A stretch of DNA of 5,024 bases from Candidatus Omnitrophota bacterium (lineage in GTDB: Bacteria; Omnitrophota; Gorgyraeia; JACOVV01). The translations under genes were made by a program, and so were the position numbers. The notes below the pieces were generated by a model. It was not told the origin of the DNA and ran no database searches. It saw only the letters and a program-made list of their open reading frames with translations. Below are positions 1 through 5,024 of this stretch, piece by piece; position 1 is the stretch's first letter, and the number at the start of each line of letters is the position of its first letter. The DNA is taken from assembly GCA_016177145.1 (NCBI GenBank), contig JACOVV010000180.1, positions 1-5,024 of the forward strand, in the 5' to 3' direction.

Positions 1-1673
1 CCGACGCCGGTGGGCCCCAGAAAAACAAAGGATCCGATCGGCCGCTTAGGGTCCTTCATTCCGGAACGTGACCGCCTCACGGCGCGCGCGATGGCGCTGA
101 TGGCCTCCTCCTGCCCAACGACTTTCTTATGGATTTCCTGCTCCATTCTCAGGAGCCGCTCCGTTTCTTTTTCTTCCAGCCGCGCCAGCGGGATACCCGT
201 CCATTTTGAAACAATATAAGCGATCTCTTCCGCCGTAATCTGGGGTTCCGTCGCCTGTTTGGCTAACGCCCAGTCTTTGCGGGCTTTGTCGAGCGCTTCC
301 TTCGCCTCCCGTTCCTGGTCTCTGAACTTCGCCGCTTTTTCAAAATCCTGTCCTTTAACGGCGGACTCCTTTTCTTTGCGAATCGTTTCCAATTTCGCTT
401 CCAATTCCTTAAGGCCCTCCGGCGCTGTCATGATCGAAAGACGAGCCCGCGAACCCGATTCATCAATCAGATCAATCGCTTTGTCAGGCAAAAACCGGCC
501 GCTGATGTAGCGGTCCGATAATTTCGCGGCCGCCTCCAGCGAACTATCCGTGAACTTCACCCGGTGATGCGCCTCGTATTTATCCCTGAGTCCTTTGAGG
601 ATTTCGAATGTCTCCTCGACGGATGGGGGCTCCACTATGATGGTCTGAAACCTTCTCTCTAAAGCCGCGTCCTTTTCGATGTACTTGCGGTATTCATCCA
701 GAGTCGTCGCTCCGATGCATTGAATCTCGCCCCGGGCTAACGCCGGTTTGAGGATGTTAGAAGCGTCAATGGCCCCTTCCGCCGCGCCGGCGCCGACAAG
801 CGTGCGCAGTTCGTCAATAAAAATGATGACGTTCTCTGAACGCTTCAATTCATCCATTACCGCCTTGATCCGCTCTTCAAATTGCCCTCGATACTTCGTT
901 CCCGCGACCATCAGGGCCAGATCCAGAATGACCACTCTCTTGTCTTTGAGGATCTCCGGAATTTCTCCACGAACAATCAACTGGGCAAGACCTTCGACGA
1001 TCGCCGTTTTCCCGACCCCCGCTTCCCCAAGCAAGACCGGATTATTTTTGGTCCTCCGCCCAAGGATCTGTATCACGCGCTCAATCTCATCCTTCCGGTT
1101 GACGACCGGATCCAGTTTCCCTTCACGCGCCAACGCCGTCAGGTCGCGCCCAAAGGCGTCGAGCGCCGGAGTTTTGGTCCTTTGTCCTTGCGCGCTCCCC
1201 CCTCCGCTTCCCTGTTGTTGTGTTGGACCCGGCATCGCGGAACCAAGGAGGTTCATGACTTCGTTGCGCACTTTATTCAGATCCAGCCCCATATTGAGCA
1301 AAACCTGGGAAGCCACCCCTTCCCCTTCACGGATAAGACCCAGCAAAAGGTGTTCGGTGCCGATATAGTTATGCCCCAGCGCCCGCGCTTCATCCATCGC
1401 CAGCTCAATCACTTTCTTGGCCTTTGGCGTGAAAGGAATATCCCCGGAGACCATCGTCGCGGGCCCCGGCTGGACCAGCTTCTCAACCTCTAAACGAATG
1501 TTATCGGGACTGAGTCCTAATTTCTGCAGAACCGCCGCCGCGACCCCCTCCCCCTCACGAATCAATCCCAGCAAAACATGCTCGGTTCCTATGTAGTCAT
1601 GATTAAAACGCTTCGCTTCCTCTTTCGCCAAAAGAACAACTTTTCTCGCTCTCTCCGTAAATCGATTAAACAT
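1..1673 (-). CDS. clpC: ClpC, AAA+ unfoldase of the Clp protease (partial, C-terminus beyond window)
   Basis: ATP-dependent unfoldase that feeds substrates to ClpP in the cytoplasm. The first 557 residues of a roughly 810-850 residue protein are present; the frame is open and runs off the left edge inside the second-domain Walker A (GPTGVG...). Order of parts: a duplicated Clp N-domain (about 4-66 and 81-143), each half with a [15 protein letters not shown] block and Glu at 31 and 107, the positions of the phosphoarginine pockets in Bacillus ClpC; a Gly/Gln-rich linker (about 147-166); AAA+ domain 1 with Walker A GEAGVGKT (216-223), pore loop KYRG (260-263), Walker B FIDE (285-288) and ERRF arginine finger (339-342); a coiled-coil M domain (about 418-475) with a UVR-like [10 protein letters not shown] (443-452), including the Phe that controls ClpC assembly; then the start of AAA+ domain 2. 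The ClpP-binding loop is not in view. Residue 290, normally His, is Arg. The ATG at 1673 follows a strong GGAGG site and gives the usual MF.RFTERA N-terminus. Confidence 0.97.
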   Translation of the reverse strand, partial: MFNRFTERARKVVLLAKEEAKRFNHDYIGTEHVLLGLIREGEGVAAAVLQKLGLSPDNIRLEVEKLVQPGPATMVSGDIPFTPKAKKVIELAMDEARALGHNYIGTEHLLLGLIREGEGVASQVLLNMGLDLNKVRNEVMNLLGSAMPGPTQQQGSGGGSAQGQRTKTPALDAFGRDLTALAREGKLDPVVNRKDEIERVIQILGRRTKNNPVLLGEAGVGKTAIVEGLAQLIVRGEIPEILKDKRVVILDLALMVAGTKYRGQFEERIKAVMDELKRSENVIIFIDELRTLVGAGAAEGAIDASNILKPALARGEIQCIGATTLDEYRKYIEKDAALERRFQTIIVEPPSVEETFEILKGLRDKYEAHHRVKFTDSSLEAAAKLSDRYISGRFLPDKAIDLIDESGSRARLSIMTAPEGLKELEAKLETIRKEKESAVKGQDFEKAAKFRDQEREAKEALDKARKDWALAKQATEPQITAEEIAYIVSKWTGIPLARLEEKETERLLRMEQEIHKKVVGQEEAISAIARAVRRSRSGMKDPKRPIGSFVFLGPTGV

Positions 1674-1677
1674 CTTA

Positions 1678-1685
1678 CCCTCCCC
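1678..1685 (-). promoter_or_regulatory. Shine-Dalgarno site of clpC
   Basis: The minus strand reads GGGGAGGG, with the GGAGG core (1679-1683) 5 nt before the clpC ATG. It lies in the 21-nt gap after the mcsB stop, the only true intergenic gap in the window. It fixes the start at 1673 and lets clpC be translated independently of the genes before it, unlike the overlapping upstream genes. Confidence 0.8.
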
Positions 1686-1694
1686 GTTTCTTTT

Positions 1695-2753
1695 TTAAAC
1701 TCGAGTCTCTCCCAGCCGCGCTCGAATAATCGCGGCCCGTTTGACGTCCCGTTCCGGCGGCGTCAATTCCTTCCCCTCCATCTTTTGGAGGTGAGCCGGC
1801 TGGGTGGCAATGAAAAGTTCGTTGACCGCCAGACGATCTATCTCCTTGATAATTCCCAAGTCAACCCCCAGCCGAACCGTTGACAACAGATCAATCGTTT
1901 CATTGCTGGTAATAATATGCGCCGCTCTCAACACCCCGTAAGCGCGCCATACCCGGTCCTCCAGTTCCGCTCTCTGTTGAGTCAGCAGCGTTCTGCGCGC
2001 GTTCTCCTCATGACTGATGAGCTGTTTGACGAAACGCTCCAAATACTCCAGGGTATCTTCTTCCGACTGGCCCAATGTGACCGAGTTAGAAACTTGAAAA
2101 ATATTGCCGCTGGCCTCCGTCCCTTCCCCATAAAGTCCCCGCGTCGTCAGTCCGAACTTCGTGATCGCCTCCAGAAGTTTCCCGATCCGTTTGGTCATCA
2201 CCAAAGCCGGCAGGTGCGCCATGACCGACGCTCTCATTCCGGTTCCGGTATTGGTGGGACACGCCGTCAGGTACCCCAATTCCAAAGAAAAAGCGTAGGT
2301 GATTTTTTCACTCAGCTGGTCATCCAGCTTGTCGGCGAGTTCCCAGGATTTGCGCAGATTAAAACCCGAACCCAGCACTTGGATCCGCAGATGGTCTTCC
2401 TCGTTAATCATGACGCTGGCTACTTCATCCTTGCCGATCAGCAAACCTTTAAAATCAGGATGCATCGCGTGTTCCTTGCTCATCAGATGCCGCTCCACTA
2501 AGAATTGGCGGTCCAGAGCGGCCAATTCTTTCAGAGACAATATCATTCCCGCCTTTATCGTTTTCACTTCCGACAGGCGCGAGAGAGTTTCGTCAAACAC
2601 CTGTTTCATTTGTTCTTTAGTCGCCCAGTTGGAAAAAGGCTTGTTTTCGATATTGCGGGCCAAACGGATTCTTGTCGAGAGAATAATCTCCGCGTTCGGT
2701 CCTGTCCCTTTCAGCCATTCGCTGGTTTGGTTGAGCAAGTCATTGATTTTCAT
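1695..2753 (-). CDS. mcsB: McsB, protein-arginine kinase
   Basis: ATP:protein arginine phosphotransferase of the phosphagen-kinase fold. It marks misfolded or regulatory proteins with phosphoarginine for ClpC-ClpP degradation. The 352 residues are close to the Bacillus protein (about 363). Visible family motifs: STRIRLARN (26-34) in the nucleotide-binding part, NEEDHLRIQ (117-125) with the acidic catalytic pair, ACPTNTGTGMRAS (164-176) with the conserved Cys165, and TTRGLYGEG (203-211) followed by SNSVTLGQSEE (222-232). The C-terminal RDVKRA (335-340) matches RDxxRA, the allosteric phosphoarginine-binding motif, so this looks like a fully active and self-sensing enzyme rather than a creatine/arginine kinase homologue. 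The ATG overlaps the mcsA TGA as ATGA, which implies coupled translation with its activator. No strong Shine-Dalgarno precedes it (only AGAGA). The stop is TAA, the only non-TGA stop among the five gene ends seen. Confidence 0.97.
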   Translation of the reverse strand: MKINDLLNQTSEWLKGTGPNAEIILSTRIRLARNIENKPFSNWATKEQMKQVFDETLSRLSEVKTIKAGMILSLKELAALDRQFLVERHLMSKEHAMHPDFKGLLIGKDEVASVMINEEDHLRIQVLGSGFNLRKSWELADKLDDQLSEKITYAFSLELGYLTACPTNTGTGMRASVMAHLPALVMTKRIGKLLEAITKFGLTTRGLYGEGTEASGNIFQVSNSVTLGQSEEDTLEYLERFVKQLISHEENARRTLLTQQRAELEDRVWRAYGVLRAAHIITSNETIDLLSTVRLGVDLGIIKEIDRLAVNELFIATQPAHLQKMEGKELTPPERDVKRAAIIRARLGETRV

Positions 2754-3241
2754 TGTTTTTTCTCTAATTTTCGAATTTCATCCCGGATCCGCGCCGCTTC
2801 CTCGAATTCTTCCATTTCGACCGACCGCTGAAGTTTTCGCTTTAACTCCTGCACTCTCAGTTTATCCGACACATTCTGATTGGTCCGGGCCGGAATCTTG
2901 CCGACATGCCGGGTCGAACCGTGAATCTTACGCAGGATCAATACCAGTTTCTTTTTGAACGCTTCGTAACAACTCCCGCATCCCAGCCGGCCGATTTTGC
3001 GGAAATCACGATACATCATGCCGCATCCTTCACACCGGAGCTGGTCGCCAATCTCCTCGCCGAGTTCTTCCCCCAGATCCGCTAATCCCGCCAGCATATC
3101 CTGCAATCCGAAATGCTGTTCCATCTCCGCCCCCTTTTCGCGGGCGCATGCTTCACAGAGATGAAGTTCTCTCATTTGGTCATTGATGATTTCGGTCAAA
3201 TGAACCGTCGCCACATTTTTGCTGCAGAGATCGCAGACCAT
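2750..3241 (-). CDS. mcsA: McsA, zinc-binding activator of McsB
   Basis: Small adaptor that binds and stimulates McsB and links it to ClpC. From the ATG at 3241 it has 163 residues, slightly shorter than Bacillus McsA (about 185). It has two pairs of CxxC motifs: Cys3/6 with Cys29/32, and Cys70/73 with Cys88/91, giving two treble-clef-like zinc sites. Between them lies an acidic, Gly/Leu-rich linker (about 43-68). After the second finger comes the family block IHGSTRHVGKIP (106-117), then a C-terminal UVR motif (about 130-160, EFEEAARIRDEI). Start choice: the ATG overlaps the ilvE stop by one base (TGATG) and gives MVCDLC, matching the family's M-x-C-x-x-C beginning. A TTG one codon upstream (3242-3244) is also open and sits slightly better relative to the GAGGGGG element, but would add only one residue. 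The gene ends in an ATGA overlap with mcsB. Confidence 0.95.
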   Translation of the reverse strand: MVCDLCSKNVATVHLTEIINDQMRELHLCEACAREKGAEMEQHFGLQDMLAGLADLGEELGEEIGDQLRCEGCGMMYRDFRKIGRLGCGSCYEAFKKKLVLILRKIHGSTRHVGKIPARTNQNVSDKLRVQELKRKLQRSVEMEEFEEAARIRDEIRKLEKKQ

Positions 3242-3251
3242 CAATATTTTT

Positions 3252-3258
3252 CCCCCTC
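3252..3258 (-). promoter_or_regulatory. Shine-Dalgarno-like site of mcsA
   Basis: The minus strand reads GAGGGGG inside the last codons of ilvE, 10 nt before the mcsA ATG at 3241 and 7 nt before the alternative TTG at 3244. It suggests mcsA can recruit ribosomes itself, which would matter if translation of the interrupted ilvE ahead of it fails. Confidence 0.5.
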
Positions 3259-3969
3259 GGTTTTTGTCAATTCATGAAATTCCCTTATCAGCCGCAGAGT
3301 GATCAATCCCGGCTTCCCGGCGCCAATCGTCCGGCCGTCCACTTTGACTACGGGAATAATCTCAGCGGCTGTGCCGGTCAGAAAAACCTCGTCCGCGTTA
3401 AATAAATCGTGCCGCGTCAACACGGTTTCCTGGACGGCGATTTTGTCTCGACGCGCCAGTTCAATGACGGTATCGCGGGTAATCCCCTTGAGAGTCCCCA
3501 CATAAGGGGCCGGCGTCAGGATATTTCCTTTCTTGACGGCAAAGATATTATCGCCGGTACACTCCGCGACATACCCTTGGCTGTTCAGCATGATGGCTTC
3601 CTCACTATTCCCGTTAATCGCTTCGATCTTCGCCAAGACATTGTTGAGGTAGTTCAATGATTTGATCTGAGGGTTCAGCGCCTCCGGCACATTGCGCCGG
3701 GTGGGCACCGTCATAATCGACAACCCTGTTTCATACAACTCCTTGGGATAGAGAACGATCTTGTCGGCGATGATGAACACGGTCGCCTTCCTGCATTTCC
3801 GCGGATCAAGCCCCAAATCTCCCTCTCCCCGGGTCACCACCAAACGGATGTACGCTTCCTTGAGTTGATTGGCGCGCAGAGTTTGCTTGACGGCTTCGGC
3901 TAATTCCTCTTTGCTCACCGGGATCTTGAGCATGAGAGTGTGCGCCGATTCAAACAGACGATCAATATG

Positions 3970-3972
3970 CTA
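3970..3972 (-). other. In-frame amber (TAG) codon within ilvE
   Basis: The plus strand reads CTA, which is TAG in the ilvE frame, between codons for Arg45 (CGG) and His47 (CAT). Fifty-eight codons separate the family-type ATG at 4107 from the next in-frame ATG at 3933, and both flanks match the family without a gap. The aligned family residue is Glu, so a single G-to-T change on the coding strand explains it. Confidence 0.95.
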
Positions 3973-4103
3973 CCGCAGTTTAAAAATGAGCCCGTGATAC
4001 GAACGGATCCCTTCAAAAACCCCGTCTCCGTAGAGAAGCCCATGATCAAACACCGAGATTTTCGCTTCTTCTTTTTCCACAAGTTGGCCGTTTAAATAAA
4101 TTT

Positions 4104-4823
4104 TCATCGTGTTGAACCTTTCATCACGCTGTGCGTCGCTTCAATTTTGCCATCCCGCATGTGGATGACCCGGTCCGCCCGTTCCGTCATTTCGGCGTCG
4201 TGGCTGACAATGACCACAGTTTGTTTTTCTTTTCTGGCCAAATCCCACAATAAATCCTTGACGCAGGAACCGGTTTTGGAATCTAAATTACCGGTCGGCT
4301 CGTCACACAAGAGAACCTTAGGGCCATTCACCAGCGCCCTGGCCAGAACCACGCGCTGCTGTTCCCCTCCGGACAGATGCGCCGGCTTGTGATCCTGCCG
4401 GCCGCTCAAGCCCACTTTCCGCAAGAGATCTTCGGCGCGGCTCTTCGCTTTCTTCATCGGCGCCCCGCTGATGAGCAAAGGACACAGCACATTCTCTAAA
4501 GCGCTAAACTCCGGCAGCAGGTGGTAAAACTGAAACACAAACCCGATTTGGCGATTGCGAATTTTCGCCCTCTGTGATTCAGAAACTTCGTATAAAGAGA
4601 TTTGGCCTTTTCCACTTTCCGTCCTTAAAAGGACTTCCCCCCGTGTCGGCCGATCCAACCCGCCCAGCAAATGAAGCAGGGTCGACTTCCCCGCTCCGGA
4701 CGGCCCCACAATCACCACAATCTCCCCTTCAACAAACTGAAGGCTCACTTCTGATAAAGCAACCACCCCCGAGGAATACTCTTTCCAAAGATTCCTCCCT
4801 TCCAAAACCGCCGGTTCATTCAT
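4104..4823 (-). CDS. lolD: LolD, ATPase of the lipoprotein-releasing ABC transporter
   Basis: Cytoplasmic ATPase that powers LolC/LolE to lift outer-membrane lipoproteins from the inner membrane onto the carrier LolA. The 239 residues form a single complete ABC domain: Walker [10 protein letters not shown] (40-48), Q-loop [18 protein letters not shown] (95-112), signature LSGGEQQR (150-157), Walker B VLLCDEP (170-176) with catalytic Glu175, D-loop NLDS (179-182), and switch His208 in VSHD. The [10 protein letters not shown](T/S)ALENV stretch is typical of LolD. MacB and FtsE are close relatives, but the adjacent LolC-type permease decides for LolD. Its ATG lies inside the permease gene (8-nt overlap) and there is no clear Shine-Dalgarno, so translation is probably coupled. 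Its TGA overlaps the ilvE ATG. A region at about 68-80 ([12 protein letters not shown]) appears to be the usual variable loop before the Q-loop. Confidence 0.92.
   Translation of the reverse strand: MNEPAVLEGRNLWKEYSSGVVALSEVSLQFVEGEIVVIVGPSGAGKSTLLHLLGGLDRPTRGEVLLRTESGKGQISLYEVSESQRAKIRNRQIGFVFQFYHLLPEFSALENVLCPLLISGAPMKKAKSRAEDLLRKVGLSGRQDHKPAHLSGGEQQRVVLARALVNGPKVLLCDEPTGNLDSKTGSCVKDLLWDLARKEKQTVVIVSHDAEMTERADRVIHMRDGKIEATHSVMKGSTR
4117..4121 (-). promoter_or_regulatory. Weak Shine-Dalgarno of ilvE
   Basis: The minus strand reads AAAGG, 9 nt before the ATG at 4107 and inside the last codons of lolD. It supports 4107 as the original start rather than the Met at 3933, which has no purine-rich element ahead of it. 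Confidence 0.4.
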
Positions 4824-5024
4824 ATCGCAGCGCCGCGACGGGATCTAATTTGGACGCCTTCACCGCTGGATAGAAAGTTGACACAAGCGTTAACGCCAGC
4901 GCTCCGGCCAGAATCCAGCTGATATCCCCCCACCCCACCTCGACGGGAAGCCGGTCAATGTAATAGATATCGGCCGGTAAACGAATAATGGGGTACCGCT
5001 CCAACGCGAAACAAATCGCCAATC
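4816..5024 (-). CDS. lolC: LolC/LolE-type lipoprotein-releasing permease, C-terminal end (partial)
   Basis: Only the last 68 codons are inside the window; the 5' part lies beyond the right edge, and the first visible codon (TTG) is internal, not a start. The segment holds the family's IRLPADIYYIDRLPVEV, a loop before the last membrane span. One hydrophobic helix follows (WILAGALALTLVSTFYPAV), then the cytoplasmic ending [13 protein letters not shown], the hallmark end of LolC/LolE and other MacB/FtsX-type permeases. With LolD it would extract lipoproteins from the inner membrane. Whether it is LolC, LolE or a single fused-function LolF cannot be decided from this fragment. It ends in TGA and overlaps lolD by 8 nt. 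Confidence 0.88.
   Translation of the reverse strand, partial: LAICFALERYPIIRLPADIYYIDRLPVEVGWGDISWILAGALALTLVSTFYPAVKASKLDPVAALRYE

Larger units (their letters stand above)
3241..4107 (-). pseudogene. ilvE: Branched-chain amino-acid aminotransferase (IlvE-like, fold-type IV PLP enzyme), interrupted by an in-frame TAG at codon 46
   Basis: The 289-codon frame (stop included) runs from the ATG at 4107, which overlaps the lolD stop as ATGA, to the TGA at 3241-3243. It encodes a class IV aminotransferase that would transfer the amino group between Leu/Ile/Val and 2-oxoglutarate. Upstream of the stop: [10 protein letters not shown], then [17 protein letters not shown] (21-37). Downstream: HIDRL with the PLP-phosphate Arg50 (E. 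coli Arg59), the PLP lysine Lys149 in KSLNYLNN, Glu182 in AECTGDNIF (the class IV signature), GTLKGITR and GTAAEIIPV. Codon 46 is TAG where E. coli IlvE has Glu (REHMQRL against R*HIDRL); GAG to TAG is one base. No frameshift or second stop is seen, so decay, if real, is recent. The longest piece open after the stop starts at Met59 (3241-3933, 230 aa). It lacks FEGIR and Arg50 and has no Shine-Dalgarno, so it is unlikely to be active alone. Readthrough or a base error would restore a normal enzyme. D-amino-acid transaminase or aminodeoxychorismate lyase are less likely alternatives. Confidence 0.85.

Noticed and set aside
748..1368. 206-codon plus-strand open frame
   Set aside because: It lies wholly opposite clpC, whose minus-strand frame is a perfect family match; the product is Ser/Arg/Pro-rich with no recognisable domain. 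The overlapping frame at 882-1493 is rejected for the same reason.
1317..1595. Direct DNA repeat (about 1545-1595 and 1317-1367)
   Set aside because: The similar blocks encode the two halves of the duplicated Clp N-domain ([15 protein letters not shown]), an ancient family feature rather than a mobile or recent repeat.
1917..2958. Plus-strand open frames at 1917-2501, 2299-2958 and 2505-2831
   Set aside because: These are antisense shadows of mcsB and mcsA with low-complexity, basic translations and no family resemblance.
3242..3244. TTG as the mcsA start
   Set aside because: It is open and acceptably spaced from GAGGGGG, but the next codon is ATG, overlaps the ilvE stop as TGATG, and gives the M-x-C-x-x-C start seen in McsA. 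The difference is one residue.
3241..3933. A stand-alone 230-residue aminotransferase starting at Met59
   Set aside because: The family N-terminus ([20 protein letters not shown]) continues in the same frame upstream to 4107, with only the TAG in between. Met59 has no Shine-Dalgarno and a protein starting there would lack the PLP-phosphate arginine.
3930..3972. Pyrrolysine insertion signal after the TAG
   Set aside because: I saw no convincing stem-loop immediately downstream, the family residue is Glu rather than Lys, and no pyl genes are in the window; the point mutation or error explanation is simpler.

Overview
The window is almost wall-to-wall coding DNA. All six recognisable genes lie on the minus strand, so transcription runs from the right edge to the left. 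In transcription order they are: the 3' end of a LolC/LolE-type lipoprotein-export permease; its ATPase LolD; a branched-chain (IlvE-like) aminotransferase whose frame carries one in-frame TAG; McsA; the protein-arginine kinase McsB; and the first 557 codons of the AAA+ unfoldase ClpC, cut by the window edge at its second Walker A motif. Each gene overlaps the next by 8, 4, 1 and 4 nt up to mcsB. A 21-nt gap with a strong GGAGG site then separates mcsB from clpC. This looks like one co-transcribed, translationally coupled operon. There is no gene-free stretch above 300 bases, and I see no promoter, terminator, RNA gene, mobile element or CRISPR array.

Organism: LolC and LolD imply a diderm cell that sorts lipoproteins to an outer membrane. 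McsA-McsB-ClpC is best known from Firmicutes but also occurs in some diderm phyla. The moderate GC content and this gene mix would fit a less-studied Gram-negative lineage. Candidatus Omnitrophota or another PVC-related group is a guess from gene content, not something the window proves.

How the genes work together: McsA activates McsB, which phosphorylates arginines on damaged proteins, and ClpC (with ClpP) recognises the phosphoarginine mark and unfolds the substrate. The residues for this relay are visible: McsA's cysteine pairs, McsB's kinase motifs and C-terminal RDxxRA, and the two GTEH sites of the ClpC N-domain. The CtsR repressor that heads this cluster in Bacillus is not next to mcsA here. 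Its place is taken by envelope (lolC, lolD) and amino-acid (ilvE) genes.

The most striking observation is the amber codon at codon 46 of ilvE. The frame is intact on both sides, and the family normally has Glu at this site. It is either a very recent nonsense mutation, a sequence error, or a readthrough/recoding case.
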